In this document: positions 14,532 through 21,860 of the stretch, piece after piece | Position numbering within the stretch: the first letter of the stretch is position 1 | Layout: every line of letters starts with the position of its first letter | Source: Erysipelotrichaceae bacterium | GTDB taxonomy: Bacteria; Bacillota_I; Bacilli_A; Erysipelotrichales; Erysipelotrichaceae | Length of the DNA: 22,986 bases | Assembly (NCBI GenBank): GCA_900770275.1 | Contig: CAAGJS010000285.1 | Span: forward strand, 1 to 22,986 | Direction: 5' to 3' | Made by a program: the position numbers and the translations under genes | Notes under the pieces: model-generated | Seen by the model: the letters and a program-made list of their open reading frames with translations, nothing else | Database searches by the model: none | Told to the model about the DNA's origin: nothing

Positions 14532-15084
14532 ATTGTCCTATCCTTTCTTCTGATTTAATAAACAGATTTATTGATCCGATTTAATTCGCAGTTTCCGTTT
14601 TTAATGTTTTTATTTACTCTATAGATTTTACCATATTTGAGCCATATTATCACGGAAACAGAATGTTAAAAAACAGCATAACAAAGCCATTTTTAAACAT
14701 TTTTAAAAGTATGCAAGCATGCATTTTCTGTGGCTTCCGACTTCAATATTTAATTCAATAAAATTTCAGATAAATGATGCGCAGAGCTTATATGCATGAA
14801 TGCTATGCTTCATCAACATTGGAACCGATCTAATGAATCAGGGCATCGGTTCTCATCTGCCTGAATGTTTCGCTTTGCCATCTCTTTTATTCCGTCGCGT
14901 TTTGCGACGCCATCCAATTTCATCACGTGTCGTGTCAGCGTTGAAATTCCTTTGTATCCGGTTCAGGCATGGGCATAGGTTGAGTAAGACAGGGCAGGGC
15001 GGTTCATTCTCCACCCACACAAAGATGTGCCTAGAATCGTCCGAAATGAAGCCGCACAGCATAGGGCAGTCTGGCGAATCAAAA
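14532..15084. other. Non-coding leader with hairpins
   Basis: AT-rich first half (14550-14790) without a gene. A perfect 8-bp stem GAACCGAT/ATCGGTTC (14822-14829/14845-14852) and the CGTCGC hairpin (14893-14909) follow. Small ORFs here lack start sites and overlap these structures, so I treat the segment as regulatory. Confidence 0.5.
14858..14917 (+). repeat. Copy 2 of the ~60-bp repeat with CGTCGC hairpin
   Basis: See copy 1 at 12949. Its last 12 bases read GGATGGCGTCGC on the minus strand, identical to 11628-11639 in the hairpin array. Confidence 0.65.
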
Positions 15085-15370
15085 TGCACAGTTTGCACAA
15101 AATGCACATTTTTCTAAATTTTTGCACATGACACAAAGCATTAAAATAAGGCTTCGTTAAGCCATTTCTTGATGTTCTCATCTATGAAATGTGCAAAATG
15201 TGCAAAAATTTTTGATGTTAAATTTTATTTTTATTATTAAAAAATATTTTTTACTTTATTTTTTTGCACAATATGCACAATTTGCACATATTATCAAAAA
15301 ACCGCATGGTTAAGCCAAAATAAAGCACACAACATTTTTTCTGTTGTGTGCAAAATGTGCAAAATGTGCA
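15085..15370. other. Candidate replication origin: two inverted iteron modules around an AT-rich core
   Basis: TGCACA boxes start at 15085, 15094, 15103 and 15123; inverted TGTGCA at 15190 and 15199; TGCACA at 15265, 15274 and 15283; inverted TGTGCA at 15347, 15356 and 15365. Within an array the period is exactly 9 bp (consensus TTTGCACAW). Each module also contains GTTAAGCC between its arms (near 15156 and 15309). An almost pure A/T stretch (15205-15260) separates the modules. The helicase gene ends 22 bases away, matching the rep-ori arrangement of phage-inducible islands. Confidence 0.75.
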
Positions 15371-15391
15371 AATTGATGTTTCGCTGGCGGG

Positions 15392-16885
15392 CTATAGGTC
15401 GTGCTCATCACCGAATGGTTTAGAGATGACATAGTTCGGAATAACGTTGTGAATCGTTCTGCCTTGAATGGTTCCGGTTTTCATCAGCAGCCCACGTGTC
15501 TGAAGGTCTGCCTTGAAACTCTGCTTTGAATCAACACCATAACCGTTATCTTTGCACCACATTACATAGCAGCGATAGGCATTCTTCAATGACACATTGC
15601 CAGCCATATCTTTCTCCATCACATCAGAGAAGAAGTTTTTGATTTTGTCTTGATCCGATCTGTAATCTTCCGTTGCGCTGTCAACGATTGACGGGGCTTT
15701 CAGCCCTTCACTGTGATACAACCGCAGCCCTTCAATGCACCAGTTTAATATCCCGCTCATGCTGTAAGGCTGCCGAAGCTTGTCTTTCAGCGTATGATCC
15801 TGTTCTTCTTCATTGAAATGCCTGTCAAAGGTGATAACCTTCAACCGATCGGAAGCGAACACGGAATCATCCGAAATCACAGGCAGAAAGTTGGTATTGA
15901 ATACGATCTTGCATACGGGCTTGAATTGGAAATTGTTCTCATGAAGGAACCGGGCTGTCATTTCTTCCCCGCCTGTAATCTGCTTGAACATCGAGGAATT
16001 AAACTGCATCCGTTTTCGCGGCTCTGAGACGCGCACAAGCCGCTTCCCGGCAAGAGCTGCCAAATCAGGAGAAGGCGCTGCAGAATTCTTCTCCCTGTCT
16101 TCCAACATTGAGGGAGAAGCTGTGCAGCTATAATCGCCCATCATGTAGCCCAGCGTTTCCAAAAAAGCGGATTTTCCGTTCCGGGTACTTGTTCCCAAAA
16201 GAATGAATGATTGTTCCAGAGACATATCACATGTGAGGCACAGCCCTGCAATTTTCTGAAGGTATCGGATTTTATCTGTGTTCCCTTGCATAATCTCATC
16301 CATGAACTTCATCCACGATTCATAGGAAGTCCCTTCCTGATACTCGCAGCGGGTAACCATGGTAAGCATATCCTTCGGGTCATGCGGCTTCAGTTCCAGC
16401 GTTTTCAGATTTAGGGTTCCATTCGTACAATTCAACAGGTTTTCATCACGATCCATGCTGCTGTATGTGATCGATCGGTAAGCCGCAGCATCTTTCATCA
16501 GCTTTGTTCTGCTTGTACGATCGGCAAGCCGGGTGACAACCTTATAAAGCCCTGCTTCTTTATCGTTCCGCTTTTTGGGGTTATCTGATACCCTTTCCAA
16601 ACAGTATGCAAGCATCACTTTCTGGAATTCCTGTGCGATGCGTTCCAATGACATATTGCCCGCATCCTTAACCCAGCGGATACCGTCATAGAAGAACCAT
16701 GTATCAGCATCGCAGTTAAACCGGAAGCGGGGTTCAATAACCATTGAAAACAATCTTGCCATATCGATTGGGTCAGGGTTGAAACTTTCATTGTTCAGCG
16801 GGTCATATTCAAGAACCTTAGATTGGATCATCCCAGTGGTTAAGAATCCAATCGGCATATTTTTTCCGTCTTGTTCGTCTTTCAT
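15392..16885 (-). CDS. P4/D5-type phage-plasmid replicative helicase
   Basis: 497 aa. A D5_N-like N-terminal region (SMVIEPRFRFNCDADTWFFY, SSMDRDENLLNCTNGTLNLK) precedes a superfamily 3-like AAA+ helicase: Walker A GTSTRNGKS at residues ~231-239, a KRLVRVSEP strand near 281-289 and the sensor NTNFLP near 330. A C-terminal winged-helix-like region (DVMEKDMAGNVSLKNAYRCY) would bind the origin. This is the helicase of P4-family primase-helicase proteins, here separate from the primase, which is encoded just upstream. ATG 16885 is preferred for its AAAGGA site; it overlaps the primase gene by 68 bases. ATG 16828 is an alternative. The iteron origin follows its stop codon. Confidence 0.9.
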   Translation of the reverse strand: MKDEQDGKNMPIGFLTTGMIQSKVLEYDPLNNESFNPDPIDMARLFSMVIEPRFRFNCDADTWFFYDGIRWVKDAGNMSLERIAQEFQKVMLAYCLERVSDNPKKRNDKEAGLYKVVTRLADRTSRTKLMKDAAAYRSITYSSMDRDENLLNCTNGTLNLKTLELKPHDPKDMLTMVTRCEYQEGTSYESWMKFMDEIMQGNTDKIRYLQKIAGLCLTCDMSLEQSFILLGTSTRNGKSAFLETLGYMMGDYSCTASPSMLEDREKNSAAPSPDLAALAGKRLVRVSEPRKRMQFNSSMFKQITGGEEMTARFLHENNFQFKPVCKIVFNTNFLPVISDDSVFASDRLKVITFDRHFNEEEQDHTLKDKLRQPYSMSGILNWCIEGLRLYHSEGLKAPSIVDSATEDYRSDQDKIKNFFSDVMEKDMAGNVSLKNAYRCYVMWCKDNGYGVDSKQSFKADLQTRGLLMKTGTIQGRTIHNVIPNYVISKPFGDEHDL

Positions 16886-17870
16886 CTTCCATCCTTTCCA
16901 CCCATTCGCCCCAGCATTCGGAACATCCCGCACATGCTTTCGCAATGGTCAGATTGCCATAGCTTCCCCCTTTTGGGCGTTTCTCATCCCATTTAGGGCG
17001 ATAAAGAACACTTGATCGGAATATCCGATCTATGGCTACCGGATCCCGGTTACACCAAAATGCCAATATCCCGCACAGCCGCATATCAGCTTCGGAATGT
17101 GAGATATAAAGGCGCTCCCATCCATCCGGTTCCGCATACAGGATCGTGAATGCATCGTTTGCCGCTGCTGCCTTCTTGATGATCTGGGAATCGCTCATAT
17201 CAAGGGGCAATGGTTTGCGGTTCAGGCATTCGCTGTCAGCTTCCTTCTTAGCCTTCAAAGGCGGGAGTTTCTGGGCGAGTTCTTCCGCGCTGTAGGCGGC
17301 ATCACTCGAATAGATAACCGATCCTTTACGACTACCGAACAGCAGCCGGGCAGCATCCTTCACAGTTGTGTCAGAACAATTGAAGGGCTTTGTCTTTTCA
17401 TTGAGAAGCTGCAATAGCCTTCCTGTTAAATTCATCGATATGTTTACGTCGGTAACAGGTTCCGAAAGACGAATCAGAATCCGGAAACGCTGCCATTCAT
17501 CTGAGCTGCTGAAGCTGTAATACATGCAAGCAGGCTGTATTCCATGGTCAGATAAGATTTGAAGAGCATCATTAGGAGAAACAGGGCAAGGAATTTTTTC
17601 CTTTTGCCCTGTCTTGTTATCTCTCCATTCATTGTCAATATCTGCCGCGATGATCTGCTGGCTTTGCCATGTATTGCCTGTGGTTCCAGTCATAACGGAA
17701 GGCGTGAAGGTCTGCCCATTTTCGATAGCTGCCATCAATTCGTCCATCGTCACTTCTGTGATACTCTTTGAATCTCCAAGTCTCTTGCGAATGCCACCTA
17801 TAGTCAATTTGTCTTTTGGCTTCTCATGGTAGCTCACAGCATCGAGGTTGATTAAGAATCTATTGGTCAT
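16818..17870 (-). CDS. PrimPol-like (archaeo-eukaryotic type) primase
   Basis: 350 aa. Residues ~70-200 show the minimal primase fold features of phage/plasmid PrimPol proteins: the acidic pair in QQIIAADIDNEW (D77, D79) and YYSFSSSDEWQRFRILIRL around residue 120-135. The C-terminal block ADMRLCGILAFWCNRDPVAI then FRSSVLYRPKWDEKRP and YGNLTIAKA is the helical domain found in many phage primases, with a following CSECWGEW. It would prime replication at the element's origin with the helicase encoded downstream. An in-frame stop sits just before ATG 17870, fixing the start although no good ribosome binding site is seen. Confidence 0.85.
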   Translation of the reverse strand: MTNRFLINLDAVSYHEKPKDKLTIGGIRKRLGDSKSITEVTMDELMAAIENGQTFTPSVMTGTTGNTWQSQQIIAADIDNEWRDNKTGQKEKIPCPVSPNDALQILSDHGIQPACMYYSFSSSDEWQRFRILIRLSEPVTDVNISMNLTGRLLQLLNEKTKPFNCSDTTVKDAARLLFGSRKGSVIYSSDAAYSAEELAQKLPPLKAKKEADSECLNRKPLPLDMSDSQIIKKAAAANDAFTILYAEPDGWERLYISHSEADMRLCGILAFWCNRDPVAIDRIFRSSVLYRPKWDEKRPKGGSYGNLTIAKACAGCSECWGEWVERMEDERRTRRKKYADWILNHWDDPI

Positions 17871-17987
17871 AAGGTGTTAACATTCAAATGGAATGCATGC
17901 GGCATTCTGCAAAGGTTACCGGATGCGGGAATGGTCAAGGAAGCCCGCTTCATACCGTTGGCGCGGTTGGTAATCTTTGCTTTTTTG

Positions 17988-18377
17988 TTATTCTTCTTCG
18001 TCAGCATCGAAAGCCCCTGCATCTTTCAGAAAATGGTAAAGGTGGATGCTACCTGTGAATGTTGCCAAAGCGCGACCACGCAGAGACATTAAAGCCTTTG
18101 CTGCTTCTTCAATATCCATAGCCATGAAGTAGCCGTCAGCACATCCAAAAATGGGAAAACCGACATTTCGCAGGTTGTGAGCTGCCCTTTCTATCATTCC
18201 ATGGTCAAGAGATAAAGCCCTCTGCAATAGTGCGCTGTAGATTGCGCTATCGCGTCCAATCTGAATCACATGAAGAAGGCGGCATTCGGGTGATTCCTTA
18301 CGTTCCAAAATTCTTTCGACTGCTTCCGGGGAAATGTTCCAATCCTTCTGATACTGCTTGATCTTTTTATCGTTCAT
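17988..18377 (-). CDS. Winged-helix DNA-binding protein
   Basis: 129 aa. After a short N-terminus (QYQKDWNISPEAVERILERK), IGRDSAIYSALLQRALSLDH then ERAAHNLRNVGFPIFGCADG and YFMAMDIEEAAKALMSLRGR match the winged-helix pattern seen in phage accessory proteins. In these an LRxxGxPI helix-wing is followed by GYxxA and an arginine-rich helix. It overlaps the upstream gene by 4 bases (ATGA), so it is co-translated in the early operon. It is likely a regulator or replication accessory protein. A gap of 117 bases separates it from the primase gene. Confidence 0.7.
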   Translation of the reverse strand: MNDKKIKQYQKDWNISPEAVERILERKESPECRLLHVIQIGRDSAIYSALLQRALSLDHGMIERAAHNLRNVGFPIFGCADGYFMAMDIEEAAKALMSLRGRALATFTGSIHLYHFLKDAGAFDADEEE

Positions 18378-18628
18378 CTTATTTCTACTTCCTTACCATT
18401 CAGATACCGTCGTGTCTCCACATCATCGCCATTCAGATACCGAATGAATAACGGATAATTGATGAGATACTTTGCGCCACAGCGAATGTAACGAATCTTT
18501 CCGGTAAGGCAAAGCTTGCGGATAGCGTCATAACTTAAACCAGATCGATGCGCTGCTTCCCGGATCGGAAGCATCAAGGGCTGCTCAGGTGTTTCTACAA
18601 TCGGAACTTCTTTTTTTCTTTCAGTCAT
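18374..18628 (-). CDS. Excisionase-like HTH protein with a tandem 11-residue repeat at its end
   Basis: 84 aa. LPIREAAHRSGLSYDAIRKL then GKIRYIRCGAKYLINYPLFI is the MerR/Xis-like winged HTH of excisionase-family proteins (helix-turn-helix, wing, KYLIN strand). The last 22 residues are two direct copies, RYLNGDDVETR and RYLNGKEVEIR. ATG 18628 overlaps the stop of the upstream gene by 8 bases (ATGACTGA). It may act in excision directionality or as an AlpA-like activator of the island. Confidence 0.8.
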   Translation of the reverse strand: MTERKKEVPIVETPEQPLMLPIREAAHRSGLSYDAIRKLCLTGKIRYIRCGAKYLINYPLFIRYLNGDDVETRRYLNGKEVEIR

Positions 18629-18833
18629 TTTCCTTTCCCATCCTTTCTTCACTCTGCTTCCCGTTCAGGAATTCGCGGAAGGCATCCATATTCACCAGAT
18701 AATGACATCCAGCTTTCACAGAAACGATCTTCCCGGAAGAACACCATTCAAGAATGCGATGGTATGAAATGCCGGAAACCGCCGCCGCCTGTTTCGCTGG
18801 AACCATAACAGGCAGGTTGAATTCTTCATGCAT
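18621..18833 (-). CDS. Excisionase-like HTH protein
   Basis: 70 aa from ATG 18833. LPVMVPAKQAAAVSGISYHR then ILEWCSSGKIVSVKAGCHYL and VNMDAFREFLNGK is the same HTH-wing layout as the following gene, and both end their domain with a FREFLNGK or FIRYLNGD segment, so the pair probably arose by duplication. The start at 18833 is chosen because its ATG overlaps the preceding stop by 8 bases (ATGCATGA) and GGAAGA lies upstream; longer starts would invade the previous gene. Candidate Xis or AlpA-type regulator. Confidence 0.8.
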   Translation of the reverse strand: MHEEFNLPVMVPAKQAAAVSGISYHRILEWCSSGKIVSVKAGCHYLVNMDAFREFLNGKQSEERMGKEND

Positions 18834-19017
18834 GCGATCTTCCATACTTTTCTGCTGCCTTCTTAATCCCGGTCTGAATGATTGCGCGCTTCTCATTGTC
18901 CATTGGCTTCCGCATCCAAATCGTTAGAGTGCTTACGGAAATATTCGCAGCATCCGCGACCTGCCAATAGCAAACATTTGCCGCCTTAATTTCTTCTCTA
19001 ATATCTTTGTTTTCCAT
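18826..19017 (-). CDS. Small HTH regulator, first gene of the divergent operon
   Basis: 63 aa. IREEIKAANVCYWQVADAAN then ISVSTLTIWMRKPMDNEKRA is the short phage HTH type in which a VRQWEVA-like helix is followed by a recognition helix ending in W or L. It has an AAAGGAAA site 9 bases before the ATG and lies first after the symmetric promoter, the place of a Cro/Str-like early regulator opposite the integrase-linked regulator. It overlaps the next gene, so the three HTH genes and the winged-helix gene form one translationally coupled set. Confidence 0.8.
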   Translation of the reverse strand: MENKDIREEIKAANVCYWQVADAANISVSTLTIWMRKPMDNEKRAIIQTGIKKAAEKYGRSHA

Positions 19018-19061
19018 TGTTGAATTTCCTTTCTATTCAATCTGTTTCCTTGTGGTTATCG

Positions 19062-19091
19062 CTTGTAACTTTCGGGCCCCGTTGTTACAAT
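19062..19091. promoter_or_regulatory. Symmetric face-to-face promoters of the two divergent units
   Basis: Plus strand: TTGTAA (19063-19068), 17 bases, TACAAT (19086-19091). Minus strand: TTGTAA (19090-19085), 17 bases, TACAAG (19067-19062). The boxes lie in the inverted repeat TTGTAAC...GTTACAA centred on GGGCCC, so the -35 of each promoter overlaps the -10 of the other. The plus promoter reads to the regulator-integrase unit, the minus promoter to the replication operon. Confidence 0.7.
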
Positions 19092-19178
19092 GCTCATTGT
19101 AGTCATAATTAATTACGTAACCAGTCATGACAAAATTTATTAAATTACGTTTGAAACATCGGAAGAAAGGAGAATGCA

Positions 19179-19889
19179 ATGCCGAAAAGAAACACCAAAA
19201 TTATTGTTTCTCATTTGAGACTTGCAATGGCTGTCAGGGGCTATACAGTTCAAGAATTGGCAGATGCAATTTATCCATCCTATATGGATAAAGAAGTCAA
19301 GCGAATTTCTTTGCAGAACTATTTGGCCGCGCAAAGTATGCCTGATGAAAAAATTGATGATATTGGAAGAGAATTGAACATCAACACAGAATGGTTAACA
19401 AAAGATTTGCCCCTTTTCGACTTTGAACAAGACCCAAACCATGAGGGCGATTATGAAAATTATAAGCTTTCGCTTCCTACCTATTGCCCGCCCCGGAAGA
19501 AGCAAGTTTCATGGGGTGAATATTTGGCGATGCTGATGCAAGCGCTGGGGTATTCGGAAGAAGATTGCACCATCACAAGAATGTATTGTTATTCAACAGG
19601 CATCAAATCAGCATTGAAAGCTGTGATCGATCAATCGTTGCCAAAGGCAAAGGAAGCAGACGAAAAGCTAAAAAAATCATTGGAAGCCCTTTCCGAAAAA
19701 GACGAAGGTGTATTCGGTATTCGATTGGATGAGAAAGCCGCAGCGGAATCGTATCGCCGCCTTTACGATCAAATGATTGCAGAGCTGGAAGAAAAATATA
19801 TGAAGCCTAAGAAAAAGAAAGCGCAGGGAAAACGAACAGCCAGAGGCAGCGATTCCAAGAAAGCAGGTGAAGATAATGGCAACGATTAG
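19179..19889 (+). CDS. Integrase-linked regulator (divergent HTH-type)
   Basis: 236 aa. The N-terminal ~75 residues look like an atypical lambda-repressor/XRE HTH (SHLRLAMAVRGYTVQELADA, RISLQNYLAAQSMPDEKIDD, IGRELNINTEWL). A middle helical domain follows (KQVSWGEYLAMLMQALGYSE, then a long charged helix KAKEADEKLKKSLEALSEKD), ending in a Lys-rich tail. AAGGAG precedes the ATG. It is the likely master regulator of the element, in the position of Stl in staphylococcal islands, which a helper-phage protein would counteract. The gene overlaps the integrase by 14 bases, so the two are co-expressed. DNA-binding family assignment is tentative. Confidence 0.7.
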   Translation: MPKRNTKIIVSHLRLAMAVRGYTVQELADAIYPSYMDKEVKRISLQNYLAAQSMPDEKIDDIGRELNINTEWLTKDLPLFDFEQDPNHEGDYENYKLSLPTYCPPRKKQVSWGEYLAMLMQALGYSEEDCTITRMYCYSTGIKSALKAVIDQSLPKAKEADEKLKKSLEALSEKDEGVFGIRLDEKAAAESYRRLYDQMIAELEEKYMKPKKKKAQGKRTARGSDSKKAGEDNGND

Positions 19890-21330
19890 ACAAAGGTCGG
19901 ATAATTCTTTTCAAATTCGGGTTTCATGCGGGTACGAAAACAGGAAACAGATACAAAGAAACTTCTTCTATACGGCAAAGGAACCATTCCGAAAAGGGTC
20001 TATTCCCCCAGAAGTTAGGGAATACGCGCAAAGCCTTGAACAGAAAATCAAACAGGGGATATTCATTCCTTCCGGGTTAACATTCGCTGAATTTCTCCCG
20101 GTTTGGAAAGAACGTTACATTTCTAAGCGTGTCCATCTTTCCACGCTGGAAGAATATGAAGATTTTCTGCGGCTGTATTGTGTTCCAGCAATCGGAAACA
20201 TGCCGCTTGAAAAAATAGACATTCAACAGGTTCAAGGCATCATCGACAAAGCCACAGCGGATGGAAAAAGCGCGGTTCTTATTAAGCGCTTATATTCAGC
20301 CCTGAACAGCGTGTTCACATTCGCTTTCAAAATGAAGGCAATCATAGACAACCCCTGCACCCGCGTTATCATGCCCCGGATGCGGAAAGATTCTGAAATT
20401 CAAACATTCAATGAAGAACAAGCCCGGCGGTTTCTGGATGAAGTTCTGTTCATGGAATATCCCGTTACCATTTCCGCCCATACTGCAAAGCAGAGGACAA
20501 CCGGAAAGCCTATGCAGGTTTCGGAAGCTGTCAGGATGCAGACGCTTAGCAGACAAATGCAGATATTCTTCACCCTTGCAATCTATAGCGGTTGCCGCCG
20601 GGGTGAGCTTGTAGCCCTGCAATGGGATGATATTAATTTTCAGGATAGTTCAATCAGCATCAAGCATTCGATAGAGCGAACAAAAGCCGGGCAGCACTTG
20701 AAGGATCCGAAAACAATCAGCGGGTTTAGAAATATCATCCTTCCCCCTTCCTGCTTCGATCTGTTAACAGAACAGAAAGATTATGTAATGAACCAGCGGT
20801 TGAAAATTGGAACCGCATGGAAGGGTGAAAAGAGCCTTGAACAATTCGGGAAGAACTATGTATTCATTACAGCCATGGGCGCTCATATTGACTTGAATAC
20901 GCCTACCCATTGCTTCCATGATCTTCTAATAGCCTATAACAAGCAGATTGAAGATAAAGCGGCAAAGGCAGAGGAAGAAGGAAACAAAGAGGAAGCCGCC
21001 GCGATACGTCAAAAGACGCTCCCCGTTATCACCCTTCACGGTCTGCGGCATTGTTCCGCTTCCCTGCTCATTGGCGCGGGGGTTGATATTCCAGAAGTAA
21101 GCCGCCGCCTAGGGCATTCCAGAGTAGGAACAACCCTGAATTTCTATACTCATGGTTATGAGGAACATGACAGCGCGGCAGCCGATACGCTGGAAAGCAT
21201 CCTTTCCGGTTCCGATCCGAAGGCCTCCCAAGCTGAAAAGGCAGAGGATGAAGAAGAAAAGCTGCGGAAGAAGCTTCAAGGTCTGAGCAAAGAGGAAAAA
21301 GCCAAGCTTATAACCATGCTTATTTCATAA
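19876..21330 (+). CDS. Tyrosine-type site-specific integrase
   Basis: 484 aa. The N-terminal arm-binding domain (SDNSFQIRVSCGYENRKQIQ, residues ~8-40) is of the AP2-like Tn916/lambda type. It is followed by a core-binding SAM-like domain (FAEFLPVWKERYISKRVHLS) and the catalytic domain: Arg in YSGCRRGELVALQW (~241), HGLRH (~388-392), LGHS (His ~414) and the nucleophile Tyr in TLNFYTHGY (~424). There is a long charged insert (KAAKAEEEGNKEEAAAIRQK) before HGLRH and an acidic tail. ATG 19876 follows AGGTGA; a GTG nine bases upstream is an alternative. Expected substrate: the 52-bp tRNA-Ala core and TTTGGCC arm sites. A strong terminator follows at 21386-21420. Confidence 0.95.
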   Translation: MATIRQRSDNSFQIRVSCGYENRKQIQRNFFYTAKEPFRKGSIPPEVREYAQSLEQKIKQGIFIPSGLTFAEFLPVWKERYISKRVHLSTLEEYEDFLRLYCVPAIGNMPLEKIDIQQVQGIIDKATADGKSAVLIKRLYSALNSVFTFAFKMKAIIDNPCTRVIMPRMRKDSEIQTFNEEQARRFLDEVLFMEYPVTISAHTAKQRTTGKPMQVSEAVRMQTLSRQMQIFFTLAIYSGCRRGELVALQWDDINFQDSSISIKHSIERTKAGQHLKDPKTISGFRNIILPPSCFDLLTEQKDYVMNQRLKIGTAWKGEKSLEQFGKNYVFITAMGAHIDLNTPTHCFHDLLIAYNKQIEDKAAKAEEEGNKEEAAAIRQKTLPVITLHGLRHCSASLLIGAGVDIPEVSRRLGHSRVGTTLNFYTHGYEEHDSAAADTLESILSGSDPKASQAEKAEDEEEKLRKKLQGLSKEEKAKLITMLIS

Positions 21331-21385
21331 CGATATTGAACCTATTGTGGGGGTGTCTCCAAAATTGGCGGCACCCGGGAGAAGA

Positions 21386-21420
21386 ACAGGCGTGAACGTT
21401 CTCACGCTTGTTTTTTTTTT
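21386..21420 (+). terminator. Integrase terminator
   Basis: ACAGGCGTGA pairs with TCACGCTTGT around ACGTTC and is followed by ten Ts. Confidence 0.9.
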
Positions 21421-21455
21421 GAATTTTTAATGCATGTTTGCATTCATGCATGTTT

Positions 21456-21476
21456 TTTGGCCTTTATTTGGCCTTT
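21456..21476 (+). repeat. Right integrase arm-type site (two TTTGGCC repeats)
   Basis: Exact copy of the 21 bases at 10950-10970, in the same orientation, 131 bases before the attR core. It lies inside the element and follows an ATGCATG-rich palindromic patch (21430-21452). Confidence 0.6.
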
Positions 21477-21606
21477 ATTTTTCATTTTGGCGGCCTTCTG
21501 TGCGGTTCCGTGTGTTTCCGTACAATTACGCGAAAATGGCTTAACTATCGCATTTTATGGCATTTTACGGAAGGCTACGGAATGCCAAAAAAACGTTCAA
21601 AATACA

Positions 21607-21658
21607 TTCGCAATCAGGAGGTCAGGAGTTCGATCCTCCCCAGCTCCACCATTCAGAA
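21607..21658 (+). repeat. attR core (52 bp), 3' fragment of tRNA-Ala
   Basis: Perfect copy of attL: anticodon loop to CCA and 2 further bases plus the CAGAA end. The similarity continues after two mismatches through the copied tRNA terminator. Confidence 0.95.
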
Positions 21659-21860
21659 ACACTTGAAAAGCCGCATAACAATGCGGTTTTTTCTTTATCT
21701 GTCTTATGTTAGTTCTTTTAAACTAATATGGGATTTATGATCAATTTGGCCCTTATTTGGCCTCACCCAGCAAGGGCAAAATGATCATTTTTGAAGAAAA
21801 CTGCTGATTTTTCCGCAGAAATTGCATGCATGAAAGTATGGAATTTTGACCACTTTCCCG
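21659..21860 (+). repeat. Degenerate second left arm outside attR
   Basis: Aligns with 10864-11060 along its length: the tRNA terminator, TTAGTT...AACTAATAT, TTTATGATC-ATTTGG, a TTTGGCC-pair variant at 21745-21762, CATTTTTGAAGAAAA, and GAAATTGCATGCATG near the end. The copies have diverged by scattered substitutions. The presence of arm-site sequence outside attR suggests a remnant of another related element. Confidence 0.65.

Larger units (their letters stand above)
10812..21658. mobile_element. PICI-like integrative element (putative phage satellite) in tRNA-Ala
   Basis: Bounded by a perfect 52-bp direct repeat (10812-10863 and 21607-21658) that begins at the anticodon loop of tRNA-Ala. 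It holds a tyrosine integrase at the right end, an upstream regulator overlapping it, and a divergent operon of HTH/excisionase-like proteins, PrimPol, P4/D5-type helicase and an iteron origin, then a DUF1492/ArpU-like regulator. No capsid, portal, tail, terminase, lysis or conjugation gene is present. Repeat-to-repeat length is 10,795 bp. The layout is that of Gram-positive phage-inducible islands; a decayed prophage is the alternative, but every recognisable gene appears intact. Confidence 0.85.

Noticed and set aside
14853..15107. 84-aa minus-strand ORF between the coiled-coil gene and the origin
   Set aside because: Starts at a GTG inside the iterons, has no ribosome binding site and runs through the CGTCGC hairpin repeat.
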